Assembly (NCBI RefSeq): GCF_900116905.1
Contig: NZ_FPCG01000004.1
Location: 1-64,000 of the forward strand
Source of the DNA: Micrococcus terreus
GTDB lineage: Bacteria > Actinomycetota > Actinomycetes > Actinomycetales > Micrococcaceae
Direction: 5' to 3'
DNA: 64,000 nucleotides
Part shown: positions 1-7,387 of the stretch, one piece after another
How positions within the stretch are numbered: position 1 is the stretch's first letter
How the letters are laid out: the number at the start of each line of letters is the position of its first letter
Notes under the pieces: model-generated
Seen by the model: only the letters and a program-made list of their open reading frames with translations
Databases searched by the model: none
What the model was told of the DNA's origin: nothing
Position numbers and translations under genes: made by a program

Positions 1-412
1 TCGATGAACGCGACTATCTCTTGTGCTGGCGGTCGAGCTCCGCCCCGAAGAAAGAAGCAGCCCTCTTGAGAATCTCGTTGGCCCGGCGCAACTCGCGATT
101 CTCCTGCTCCAAAGCCAGCACCCTCGCGGCCTCGTCGGTGGTGACGCCCGGGGTATGGCCCTCATCGATGTCAGCCTGCTTGACCCAGGTCCGCACCGAT
201 TCAGTGCCATATCCCAGTTGCTCGGCGACTCGTTTCACGGTGCCCTGGGTGGTACCTAGCTCGGCGCGCAGCGTGCGCACCATCCGCACCGCTGCGGCTT
301 TCTCCTCCGCGCTGTACCGACGCGTGGTCGGCTGATCCTGCCAGATATCCTTCGGCATAACCCCATCCTCGTTTCCAAGGTCAGGAGTCTCCAAGAAACC
401 CAGGGCGATTCA
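1..412 (-). mobile_element. IS3-family insertion sequence, partial (left part off window)
   Basis: The element is read on the minus strand from its terminal repeat inward. Its outer end is at 412, where the minus strand reads TGAATCGCCCTGGG, resembling IS3-family terminal repeats that begin with TG. orfA follows, and the frame of orfB runs off the left edge of the window. The element interrupts a CDF efflux gene. The other end and the target duplication are outside the window, so length and completeness cannot be judged. Confidence 0.8.
14..358 (-). CDS. IS3-family transposase OrfA (HTH / leucine-zipper subunit)
   Basis: This 114-residue protein is the DNA-binding first product of an IS3-type transposase. 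Residues about 13-60 form a helix-turn-helix of the transposase_8 kind (RRYSAEEKAAAVRMV, then GYGTESVRTWVKQ). A C-terminal heptad-rich helix follows (LALEQENRELRRANEILKRA), the usual OrfA leucine zipper. I chose the ATG at 358 because GAGGA lies about 8 nt upstream; a start at 394 is also open. The gene ends in TAG at 14-16. In the -1 frame the sequence already reads QEIVAFI, a typical start of OrfB, so the catalytic DDE part is expected by -1 frameshift just beyond the left edge. Confidence 0.85.
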   Translation of the reverse strand: MPKDIWQDQPTTRRYSAEEKAAAVRMVRTLRAELGTTQGTVKRVAEQLGYGTESVRTWVKQADIDEGHTPGVTTDEAARVLALEQENRELRRANEILKRAASFFGAELDRQHKR

Positions 413-685
413 AACCTCGATCCGGGCGAAGCCCCACGTGCGCTTGCTGTTGGCCGGGCACAACATCATGGTGGCGGCGATGGCCGCCACGGCCAGCCCG
501 GAGGCGTCGGCCAACGCGTGGGCGGTGTCCGTCAGCAGGGCCAGGCTTCCGGTGACCACGCTGCCCACGGCCTGAGCCACCACGATGACCGCGGTGATGC
601 TGAACGCGATCAGCAGCCGGGCGCGCATCCCCCGATCAGCCTCCCGCGGCACGTGGCTATGGCTGTGCTGGTGTCCGGCACCCAT
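410..685 (-). pseudogene. Cation diffusion facilitator (CzcD/ZitB-like) truncated by IS3
   Basis: Only the first about 91 residues remain of what is normally a roughly 300-residue Zn/Co/Cd efflux protein with six membrane segments. The remnant starts at ATG 685 with a His-rich tail (GHQHSHSH), then a first membrane helix (LLIAFSITAVIVVAQAVGS), the CDF motif SLALLTDTAHALADASGL, and ends at RTWGFARIEV, which corresponds to the well conserved R-T-x-G-x-x-R-x-E-V loop after TM2. The TGA that ends the frame (410-412) is formed by the first three bases of the inserted IS. The start overlaps the arsR stop by one base (TGATG), so the two genes were an operon. Metal export through this copy should be lost. 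Confidence 0.85.
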
Positions 686-1062
686 CAGCCCTCCTCGGTG
701 ATCAGATCGTCGTGGTCGTGGTGGTCGCGCAGGGACAGCGACACCCCGGAGGCCCCCAGCAGCGCGTCCGCACTCTGCATCAGATCTGTCAGACGGGGCC
801 GGTCGGCCAGGCAGAACCACGAGGACCGACCCTCGGCGCGCATCATGACCAGGCCGCAGTCCCGCAAGCAGGCTAGGTGTTTGCTGACCGTGGACTGTGC
901 CAGGTGCATGTGGTCCACCAGATCCCGGACCCGATGCTCACCGGTGGCCAGGTGCTCCAGCAGCGCCAACCGGGTCGGCTCCGCCAGCGCATGGAACAGT
1001 GCTGCGTAGGCGCCGCGGTCCTCGAACCCCGCAGGCTCGTCATGGATTGGATATATCGTCAT
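685..1062 (-). CDS. ArsR/SmtB-family metal-sensing repressor
   Basis: This 125-residue winged-helix protein is expected to repress the CDF efflux gene immediately downstream and to release DNA on binding metal. The ArsR core is plain: ALFHALAEPTRLALLEHL, then the recognition helix LAQSTVSKHLACLRDCGL and wing VMMRAEGRSSWFCLA. The C-terminal tail is rich in potential ligands (LRDHHDHDDL), resembling Zn/Co sensors of the CzrA/SmtB type more than the As sensors, which use an N-terminal CVC. Met at 1062 has no Shine-Dalgarno but has TATCAT six bases upstream, suggesting a leaderless mRNA. With its efflux partner broken by the IS, the repressor may now be without its main target. Confidence 0.88.
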   Translation of the reverse strand: MTIYPIHDEPAGFEDRGAYAALFHALAEPTRLALLEHLATGEHRVRDLVDHMHLAQSTVSKHLACLRDCGLVMMRAEGRSSWFCLADRPRLTDLMQSADALLGASGVSLSLRDHHDHDDLITEEG

Positions 1063-1076
1063 GCAGCGATGATATC
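1050..1076 (-). promoter_or_regulatory. Candidate ArsR operator overlapping the leaderless arsR start
   Basis: An imperfect inverted repeat surrounds the arsR start codon: GATATATCG at 1050-1058 and CGATGATATC at 1067-1076, i.e. GATAT(C)ATCG facing itself. It overlaps the -10-like box TATCAT (1069-1074). Repressor binding here would block the promoter, as expected for ArsR autoregulation. The arms differ by one inserted base, so this is a candidate only. Confidence 0.5.
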
Positions 1077-1468
1077 AGTATTGGACGATTTGGGGAGGTT
1101 GAGTGCGATATGGCCGACGTGCCGTCCGGGCGCCTGCCGGGCAACGACCGACGCCAACGGGCACCCTCGCTGATCAGGGGCGGGGCGCTCAGACCGGTCA
1201 GCATGACGTTCAGCACCAGCGCCGCGCCCAGGAGTCGCAGGCCCGCTAACGTCCGCCGGGTCGAGGTGCGCGGCACCGCCGGGCTGACGCACTTCCGACA
1301 TTCACGCAGGCCAGTGTTGAAATCGACAGAGGTGATGGCCGGTACACGCGTGGCCAACGGGATCATGCGTTGAAGACGGGACAGTCCACGGGGGTGACGG
1401 GCCTTGACTAGTGCCGCAGTACGCGACCAAAGGTCTCTCGGATCGAACACTCGGGAGACAATGGAGTT
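1077..1468. other. Intergenic stretch, no gene recognised
   Basis: No frame here has a recognisable product. Minus-strand frames contain one short hydrophobic run (LLGAALVLNVMLTGL) but no credible start, length or family match. It may be remnant DNA beside the decayed accessory genes. Confidence 0.5.
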
Positions 1469-1930
1469 ATGTACGCGCCGATCGATCTTCAGACCCCCCT
1501 CGTCACCCAATGGACCGGCACGCTCCTGGCAATCGTGGGGTTGGCGGTCCTTGCCCATGGGGTGTGGCGCCGCAAGCGCTACCAGGCTCACTTGGACGAC
1601 GAGGACGCCCGCTACGCCGGACCGGATCGGGTGAAGGATGCCGTCCGTGAGACGTTTGCGGGGGCAGGGGTCCTCTTCCTCGGCCTGGCGCTTCTCGCCT
1701 ATGCGATCTACGGAGACATCACCTCGAAGAACAACATCCAGGACAACGTCGCCAAGAAGTACGGGGTCGAATCGGTGGAAGACAAGGGGTGGCGCGGCAA
1801 TGCGCTCACTGCCGACGTCACCATGCCTGACGGCACCGTCCACCAGGACGTCCTCATCGTCTTCGAGGACTCCGGCGAACCGCAGATCAACCGTGACCTG
1901 GGCGGCCCTGCCACCGACGGCACGGAGTAG
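1469..1930 (+). CDS. Small two-TM membrane protein of unknown function
   Basis: I do not recognise a family. The 153-residue product has a first membrane helix at about residues 16-32 (TGTLLAIVGLAVLAHGVW), a charged loop, a second helix at about 65-85 (GAGVLFLGLALLAYAIYG), and a soluble C-terminal domain of about 65 residues ending in an acidic tail. The C-terminal domain contains the segment ALTADVTMPDGTVHQDVLIVF, typical of a small beta-rich fold but not assignable. GGAG lies just upstream of the ATG. It stands alone between arsR and a treY remnant. The codon use is ordinary for the window, so it is probably a real gene. Confidence 0.65.
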   Translation: MYAPIDLQTPLVTQWTGTLLAIVGLAVLAHGVWRRKRYQAHLDDEDARYAGPDRVKDAVRETFAGAGVLFLGLALLAYAIYGDITSKNNIQDNVAKKYGVESVEDKGWRGNALTADVTMPDGTVHQDVLIVFEDSGEPQINRDLGGPATDGTE

Positions 1931-1984
1931 GCCGCATCGGACGCCCGCGTTTTGCCACCGTCCATGCCGTGGCCGGTCTGCAGG

Positions 1985-2296
1985 ATTATCCCCTCCGCGT
2001 TCCGTCTGCAGCCCGCCGCGGATTTCACCCTGGAAGTTAACCGGACCGCCCTTCCCTCCCTGATGGATCCAGGCATCGATTGGCTCTACCTGTCCCCGGT
2101 GCTCGGCGTGGAAGAGGGGTCCAACCACGGGTACGACGTCGTCGGCCCCACACACGTGGTTGACACCCGCTGCGGCGAAATCGGGCTGTGAGACCTAGCC
2201 GAGGCCGGCCTTTCGGGCGTCGTACACGACCATATGCCACATTCGTGCTTCCTCGTACCGCGCGATGCTCGCGTGCGTGCCTCCGAGAATGCCTGA
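1985..2296 (+). pseudogene. treY: Decayed maltooligosyltrehalose synthase (treY) N-terminal fragment
   Basis: The frame reads segments that match the start of TreY, the GH13 enzyme that converts the reducing end of maltooligosaccharides to trehalose: SAFRLQPAADFTLE, then IDWLYLSPVLGVEEGSNHGYD (family: YLSP(V/I)..A.PGS.HGYDV), then an in-frame TGA at 2189-2191, followed by DLAEAGLSGVVHDHMPH, which corresponds to the conserved GL.V..D.VPNHM. A second stop follows at 2294. The rest of the roughly 700-residue enzyme is missing and there is no start. I infer an old deletion remnant. Frame assignment rests on motif recognition only. Confidence 0.6.
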
Positions 2297-2860
2297 GCTG
2301 TCGTCTCAAAGTCGACCGAGATCTCCCTCCCGTCCCGCGGCCGGGTACTCGACCGCGGTTCATCCTAGAGGCGGCACGCCAGCACATCGGTGTCCCTCGC
2401 GCCGGTGACGAGAGACGGTGCCCTCGGCCTCCCTCACTGACACTTCCGCCTCGCGGGCATCATAGATCGCCATGCGCGTGTTTACGGGCGCCAGAACGTC
2501 CTGACAGCATGCCGGGAGGCCGCCGACAGCGAACACACATGGAGATTGAGGAGATCAAGCTCTCTGAGGGCGTGCCGAGGGAGCTGTGGGTCTACAGCGA
2601 CCGGTGGATCGTCCGCCCGGCTCAGGCATTGGGCCACCAGCGCGATCCGTGGAATATCGGCTGGCCTCCCCGGCGCCGTAGACGGCTCGGAGACGGGCAC
2701 CTCGGTGGCCACGGGGCTGCGGGAGTTCCATCCCGGATGCGGAATGCACAGTTTGGGCACAGCTCCGGTTGTCGTTCCTGACAGGATGGGAGTCTGGACT
2801 GTCAGTAAGGTTTTGCCGGCACCTTGCCGACCCGTCTCCGTCCGATTCCAGGAGTCTTTC
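2297..2860. other. Intergenic stretch, no gene recognised
   Basis: About 560 bases hold no frame I can assign. The longest open stretches are shadows with arginine- and proline-rich content. The right end must contain the promoter of the response-regulator gene at 2861, but no clear -35/-10 pair was seen. Confidence 0.5.
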
Positions 2861-3628
2861 GTGTCCTCATCGTCTGCCCCAGGCTCGCCTACGTCCCTCG
2901 CGGCGCTGCACGAGATTCTGCCTAAGCTCTCCCACCCGGATGGCAGCCCCCTGCGTGCGCTCGTCGTGGACGACGAGCCGATGCTGGCCGACCTAGTCTC
3001 CATGGGCCTGTCCCTGTGCGGATGGGAAGTGCACATCGCGCACGCCGGACGCGCCGCCATCGAGACCGCCCGCTCATCCCAGCCGGACGTGCTCGTGCTG
3101 GACTGGATGCTGCCGGAACTGGACGGACTTCAGGTGCTGGAGAGGATCCGGGCCTTCCGTCCCGAGGTGCCGGCGTTGTTCCTCACCGCCCGGGACTCGG
3201 TGGACGACCGCATCCGCGGCCTGGCCGCGGGCGGGGACGACTACGTCACCAAGCCGTTCTCCCTGGAGGAAGTCCTGATCCGCCTGCACCGGCTGGTCCA
3301 GCGTTCCGGGGTGGCCGCCCAGGACGCGCACGAACTGGTGGTGGGCGACCTGGTGCTCAACGTCCGCACCCGGGAGGTCACCCGCACCGGCGTGCCGGTG
3401 GACCTCACCGCCACTCAGTTCAACCTGCTGCAGTACCTCATGGAGAATCCCCGGGCCGTGCTGTCCAAGGCGCAGATCCTGGACCACGTGTGGCAGTACG
3501 ACTTCGGCGGACAGGCCAACATCGTCGAGCTGTACATCTCCTACCTGCGCAAGAAGATCGACGCCGGCCGGACCCCGATGATCCACACCATCCGGGGCGC
3601 CGGGTACGTCCTGCGGCCGGCGACCTGA
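2861..3628 (+). CDS. OmpR/PhoP-family response regulator
   Basis: This 255-residue protein is a two-component transcription factor. The receiver domain (about 32-145) has the acidic pair D37-D38 in ALVVDDEP, the phospho-acceptor D81 in VLDWMLPELDG, a Thr in FLTARD and Lys131 in YVTKPF. The C-terminal winged helix (about 160-253) shows the OmpR signatures LTATQFNLLQYLMENP, LDHVW and NIVELYISYLRKKID ending in IRGAGYVL. I chose GTG 2861 because AGGAG sits 6 nt upstream; the frame is open much further up but has no support. The N-terminal 30 residues are Ser/Pro-rich and unusual. The kinase gene follows after 10 bases. Overall pattern resembles TcrA/MprA-type regulators of actinobacteria; the signal is unknown. 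Confidence 0.93.
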   Translation: MSSSSAPGSPTSLAALHEILPKLSHPDGSPLRALVVDDEPMLADLVSMGLSLCGWEVHIAHAGRAAIETARSSQPDVLVLDWMLPELDGLQVLERIRAFRPEVPALFLTARDSVDDRIRGLAAGGDDYVTKPFSLEEVLIRLHRLVQRSGVAAQDAHELVVGDLVLNVRTREVTRTGVPVDLTATQFNLLQYLMENPRAVLSKAQILDHVWQYDFGGQANIVELYISYLRKKIDAGRTPMIHTIRGAGYVLRPAT

Positions 3629-3638
3629 GGCCACGCCG

Positions 3639-5294
3639 GTGACCTCACCCTCTCCCTCCACCTCGTCGCTGCCGTTGCCGCCTGCCTCGTCATCGCCTGT
3701 TACATCTGTCCTACCCTCTCCCGCCGCCCGGCCACGGCGCCGGGTGGGTTTGGCGGTACGGACCATGGCCGGCGTCGTGGCGCTGCTGACCGTGGTGCTG
3801 AGTGTCTTCACCGTCACCTCCCTGGCCCTGACCGGACAGACCGTGGAGGCCCAGCTCAAACAGAGCGTGGAACAGGCCTGGGACCGCACCTACAACTTCC
3901 TGTGGCGAGGCTCCAGGGACGCGCCGGACTTCACCGGCCGCAATCCGCTGGAGGCCTCCGCCCAGCCGGAGGGGATGCTGTTGCTGCTCATGACCGGTGG
4001 CCAGGTGGCCCAGGCCTCGCGGCTGAACGCGGATTGGCACGCCGTGGAACTCTCCGCGCAGGACGCGGAGAGACTGGCCGCGCTGGCCGAGGAGACCTTA
4101 CGAGCCCAGGCGGCACAGGACGCCGCGTTGGCTGAGCTGCCTGCGGAGGAAGCGGAGGACGTGTTCGATGTCCGGCTGACCCGCACCATGGACCTGGACG
4201 GGGGCCAGTCCCTCGTGCTCTCGGAGGTCGTCGACGACGAGGACGGCGTGGCGGTCGTCGGAGTGCCCACGGCGGCAGTGGACAGGATGAAGGCCGGGCT
4301 GGCGCGGGTGCAGGTGCTCGGCTCGCTGGCCGCGCTGGTGCTGGCCGGGCTGCTGAGCTGGTGGTGGATCCGCCGCGCCCTGCGTCCGCTGGGCGACGTG
4401 TCCCACGCCGCGGCTCGGGTGGCCGACGTCCCCATGGGATCCGGTGAGGTCTCGCTGGCGCCCTACCGGGTCCGCGGGGACCTGGCCCGCCCCGGTGACG
4501 AGGTCGGGGACGTGGGATTCGCCCTGAACCAGCTGATCGGCTCCGTGGACGGGGCATTCGAGGAACGTAACCGCTCAGAGCAACGGCTGCGTACCTTCGT
4601 GGCCGACGCCTCCCACGAACTGCGCACCCCCCTGGCCGCGGTGCGCGGGTACACCGAGATGATCCGGCTGACCGAGCCCCTCTCGGACCAGGGCCGGGAA
4701 TCGGTGGCGCGGGTGCTCAGCCAGGCCGACCGCATGGGGTCACTCGTGGAGGACCTGCTGCTGCTGGCCAGGCTCGACGCCGGACGAGACGTGCCACGCG
4801 GCGAGGTGGACCTGGGCGAGATCGTGGTGGATGCCGTCATGGACGCCACCGCAGCCGGCCGGGACCACACCTGGACGGTGGACGTGCCCGAGGACCCCGT
4901 GACGATGCTCGGCGACGGGCAGCAGCTGGCCCAACTGGTTGCGAACCTGCTATCCAACGCCCGCAAGCACACCCCAGCCGGTACCACCGTGGTGGTCCGG
5001 CTGAAGGAAGACGGCACGTGCGACGCGGCCCAACCGCGGGACCGTGTGACGGCCAGCGGGGCACGGACCGCCCGGCTGACGGTGGAGGATGACGGTCCAG
5101 GGATCAACCCGAAGCTGCTGCCCGACCTGTTCGACCGGTTCATCCGCGGGGACACCGCTCGCACCACCACGGAGGGGTCCACGGGACTGGGGCTATCCAT
5201 CGTCCGTTCGGTCGCCCGCGCCCACGGTGGAGAGGCCACCGTGGAGAGCGAACTAGGACGGACCACGTTCATGGTGGAGCTACCGACAGCGTGA
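3639..5294 (+). CDS. Two-component sensor histidine kinase
   Basis: This is the membrane kinase paired with the regulator just upstream. The order is: Ser/Pro-rich cytoplasmic tail, TM1 (about 40-64), an extracytoplasmic sensor domain of about 160 residues, TM2 (about 224-246, ending SWWWIRRAL), HAMP linker, HisKA with the phosphorylated His about 326 in DASHELRTPLAAVRGY, and an HATPase_c domain with N box LVANLLSNARKHTPAG, G1 VEDDGPGI and G2 STGLGLSIV. All catalytic motifs are intact. Translation starts at GTG 3639 with GAGG about 8 nt upstream, and the genes are almost certainly co-transcribed. The sensor domain has no family I recognise, so the stimulus is open. Confidence 0.93.
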   Translation: MTSPSPSTSSLPLPPASSSPVTSVLPSPAARPRRRVGLAVRTMAGVVALLTVVLSVFTVTSLALTGQTVEAQLKQSVEQAWDRTYNFLWRGSRDAPDFTGRNPLEASAQPEGMLLLLMTGGQVAQASRLNADWHAVELSAQDAERLAALAEETLRAQAAQDAALAELPAEEAEDVFDVRLTRTMDLDGGQSLVLSEVVDDEDGVAVVGVPTAAVDRMKAGLARVQVLGSLAALVLAGLLSWWWIRRALRPLGDVSHAAARVADVPMGSGEVSLAPYRVRGDLARPGDEVGDVGFALNQLIGSVDGAFEERNRSEQRLRTFVADASHELRTPLAAVRGYTEMIRLTEPLSDQGRESVARVLSQADRMGSLVEDLLLLARLDAGRDVPRGEVDLGEIVVDAVMDATAAGRDHTWTVDVPEDPVTMLGDGQQLAQLVANLLSNARKHTPAGTTVVVRLKEDGTCDAAQPRDRVTASGARTARLTVEDDGPGINPKLLPDLFDRFIRGDTARTTTEGSTGLGLSIVRSVARAHGGEATVESELGRTTFMVELPTA

Positions 5295-5478
5295 CCGGCC
5301 GAGACTGACTCTCTGCCGTCCTCTTGAGGCAACCACGCGCGCTGGCGTTGCCAGGATTCACCTCGCCCCACACCACACCTGCCCTGGCCTGCATGGACAG
5401 ACCACCACGTCGGGGCACCTCACAGGTTCTGCACAGCCACGGCATAAGGAGGGCCTAGACGCTATGAGGTGAAGGGAG

Positions 5479-5594
5479 GTCGGGACCTGCACTGTTCAAC
5501 ATTGCGTGGGTTGCCGGCCGTGCTTCCCTTCCCGGTCGCCCGGTGACGGGGATTGACTGGTAGTGCCACAGTTGAATCTTTGGGAGGTCCCGAC
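5479..5594 (+). ncRNA. Folded IS110 leader, candidate bridge RNA
   Basis: Directly 5' of the IS110 transposase lies a nested set of inverted repeats: GTCGGGACCT (5479-5488) pairs perfectly with AGGTCCCGAC (5585-5594), TTCAAC (5495-5500) with GTTGAA (5571-5576), and TCCCGGTC (5530-5537) with GACGGGGA (5545-5552, one mismatch), leaving internal loops between. The outer right arm ends at the base before the ATG and covers part of the Shine-Dalgarno GGGAGG (5582-5587). IS110-group elements are known to encode a structured bridge RNA in the non-coding end upstream of the transposase. That this fold is that RNA is inference; the true ends may extend further left. Confidence 0.5.
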
Positions 5595-6737
5595 ATGTTC
5601 GATCGTACTTATGTGGGGCTGGATGTGCATGCTCAGAACGTCGTCGCCTGTGCCCTGGACACGGCCACCGGCGAGATCGTCCGGGACAAGATGGCCTGCG
5701 ACCCGGTGGCCGTGACCGCCTGGCTGGAACGCTTCGACCCCGAGCATCTGCAAGTGGTCTACGAGGCCGGACCTACCGGCTTCGGGCTGGCCCGGCACCT
5801 GCGCCTACACGGCATCGACTGTGTTGTCGCGGCCCCGTCCAAACTGCTGCGCGCCCCCGGCGACCGGGTTAAGACGGACAAGCGCGACGCGATGGGCCTG
5901 GCCAGGATCCTCTCGCTGGGCCAGATCACCCAGGTGCGGGTTCCCACCCTGGGCCAGGAAGGGCTGCGGGACCTCTCCCGAGCCCGGATGGCCGCGGCGA
6001 AGGACCTGGCCCACTGCCGGCAGCGGATCAACTCGCTGCTGCTGCGCCACGGACTCCACTACCCGGAGAAGAGCCGGTGGACCAGCCCACACCTTGCCTG
6101 GCTGGGCCGGCAACGCTTCGACTCGACGGCCACGGCATCGACCCTCGAGTCCTACCTCGAGCAGCAGGTGCTGCTGATGCAGCATCTGAAGCGGCTCGAG
6201 GCCGAGATCACCGAACAGGCCAAGAACTCCGAGTATGCGCAGGTGATCAACGCGCTGATGTGCTTCCGGGGGATCGACATCACCACCGCCTACGGGCTCG
6301 CCGTGGAGATCAGCGACTGGACCCGCTTCACCGGATCGTCCATCGGCGCCTACCTGGGGCTGGTGCCCTCCGAGCACTCTTCCGGGGCCTCTCGGGCCCA
6401 GGGCCCGATCACCAAGGCCGGCAACACCTACGCCCGGCGCCTGCTCGTGGAAGCCGCCTGGCAACACGACCGGCCGTTCAGACGCCCCGGGACCAGGCTG
6501 CTGCGCCAGCTCCAGCTTGTGGACTCGGCAACCCGGATCCGGGCGCTGGAGGGCAACCGGCGTCTGCACCGGGCCTGGGAGCGGTTCAACGCCCGAGACA
6601 AGCTGCGCACCAAGGCCAACACCGCCATCGCCCGGGAACTGGCCGGCTGGTGCTGGTCGGTCGCCGCACCGCTACAACAAGCCGTCCAGGACAAGGCCTG
6701 GCCGGTGCCGGAAGGAGCCGCGATGAACGCGGCCTGA
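5595..6737 (+). CDS. IS110-family transposase (DEDD RuvC-like plus Tnp20 domain)
   Basis: The 380-residue recombinase mobilises the element. The N-terminal RuvC-like DEDD domain shows GLDVHA (first Asp, D10), YEAGPTGFG (Glu) and VKTDKRDA (two Asp). The C-terminal transposase_20 domain shows FRGIDITTAYGLAVEI, SIGAYLGLVPSEHSSG and ITKAGNTYARRLLVEAAW, including the conserved serine region. Length is near the family norm and no stop or frameshift is seen, so it may be active. ATG 5595 is preferred over the further-upstream in-frame start at 5553 because GGGAGG lies 7 nt before it. The leader hairpin would cover that ribosome site, which suggests translational restraint of the transposase. Confidence 0.93.
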   Translation: MFDRTYVGLDVHAQNVVACALDTATGEIVRDKMACDPVAVTAWLERFDPEHLQVVYEAGPTGFGLARHLRLHGIDCVVAAPSKLLRAPGDRVKTDKRDAMGLARILSLGQITQVRVPTLGQEGLRDLSRARMAAAKDLAHCRQRINSLLLRHGLHYPEKSRWTSPHLAWLGRQRFDSTATASTLESYLEQQVLLMQHLKRLEAEITEQAKNSEYAQVINALMCFRGIDITTAYGLAVEISDWTRFTGSSIGAYLGLVPSEHSSGASRAQGPITKAGNTYARRLLVEAAWQHDRPFRRPGTRLLRQLQLVDSATRIRALEGNRRLHRAWERFNARDKLRTKANTAIARELAGWCWSVAAPLQQAVQDKAWPVPEGAAMNAA

Positions 6738-7150
6738 ACCCCCTGAACGTACCCTGCGGACCGCGTGGGGCGATGAGGCAGCACGTGGAGCCAACCCGAG
6801 ACCTGACTATGGACAACCGAGACCCCGGTCCCGGCGACGCCCGACTCTAGACCTCGGAATGCTCCTGCCGAACAATCGTCATGCGGTACCCAACCCGCGA
6901 ATATCAGTCTGACCCTGTCGTCGACAAGACGCGCCTACGCCCCACCACCGCAGCGGTACATGAAGAACGGCCCCGGACACCGACTGGTCCGGAGCCGTTC
7001 TTCTCTGCCACTTGACAAACGAAGCTACATATCAGTCATTGGTAACAGATAGATGCTTACCTGACAGTCCACGATCAGTTCACCCACTGCAGTAACCGAG
7101 ATCTCGGGAAAGGCGACTCCCCTGTTGCCGTCTGCATCATCGTCGCCGGT
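6738..7150. other. Non-coding stretch with IS110 right end and a strong hairpin
   Basis: No gene is seen in about 410 bases. The left part must contain the right end of the IS110 element. A long hairpin lies at 6962-7003. A TTGACA sequence at 7012-7017 on the plus strand has no convincing -10 partner and no gene behind it. Confidence 0.5.
6962..7003. terminator. Long imperfect hairpin, possible bidirectional terminator
   Basis: Arms at 6962-6978 and 6987-7003 pair over 17 bases with one mismatch (GAAGAACGGC...GCCGTTCTTC) around an 8-base loop. On the plus strand the right arm ends in TTCTTC and on the minus strand the mirror arm likewise. It lies about 150 bases past the end of the XRE gene (minus strand), so it may terminate that operon. 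Confidence 0.5.
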
Positions 7151-7387
7151 TCAGCCCGTCCCTGAGGGCGACTGGCCTCTCGCGTCCGGCTCCCATCGCA
7201 GCAGATCGCCGGGCTGGCACTGCAGCACCTCGCACAGTGCCTCCAGTGTGGAGAACCGGACCGCCTTGGCTCGACCGTTCTTCAACACAGCCAGGTTCGC
7301 CGGCGTGATGCCCACTCTCTGGGCCAGCTCCCCCACGGGCATCTTGCGCCGGGCGAGCATGACGTCGATGTCCACCACGACCGGCAC
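7151..7387 (-). CDS. Small XRE-family (YozG-like) transcriptional regulator
   Basis: This 78-residue protein is a Cro/C1-type helix-turn-helix regulator with little beyond the DNA-binding fold. The signature is MLARRKMPVGELAQRVGITP, ANLAVLKNGRAKAVRFSTLE and ALCEVLQCQPGDLLRWEP, matching the small HTH_26/YozG group. Its GTG start follows the stop of the upstream membrane gene without a gap (TGA then GTG), so the two are translated together. DUF2975 membrane proteins are commonly paired with such a regulator; the joint role is not established. It probably autoregulates through palindromes upstream of the operon. Confidence 0.88.
   Translation of the reverse strand: MPVVVDIDVMLARRKMPVGELAQRVGITPANLAVLKNGRAKAVRFSTLEALCEVLQCQPGDLLRWEPDARGQSPSGTG

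Larger units (their letters stand above)
5479..6737 (+). mobile_element. IS110-family insertion sequence (core; outer ends not defined)
   Basis: The element comprises the folded leader and the transposase gene. IS110 elements have no conventional terminal inverted repeats and make no target duplication, so the outer ends cannot be read directly. The left end lies between 5295 and 5479 and the right end between 6738 and about 6960. Confidence 0.75.

Noticed and set aside
1040-2155. A 371-codon open frame on the minus strand covering most of the region before 2.1 kb
   Set aside because: It is antisense to the small membrane protein, has no motif, no ribosome site, and its content is typical of shadow frames in GC-rich DNA.
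2482-3060. Long minus-strand frame ahead of the response regulator
   Set aside because: It runs opposite to the receiver domain of the response regulator, is Arg/Pro/Ser-rich and shows no family features.
7012-7040. TTGACA at 7012-7017 as a plus-strand promoter
   Set aside because: No acceptable -10 at 16-18 bases and no gene on the plus strand until 8081.
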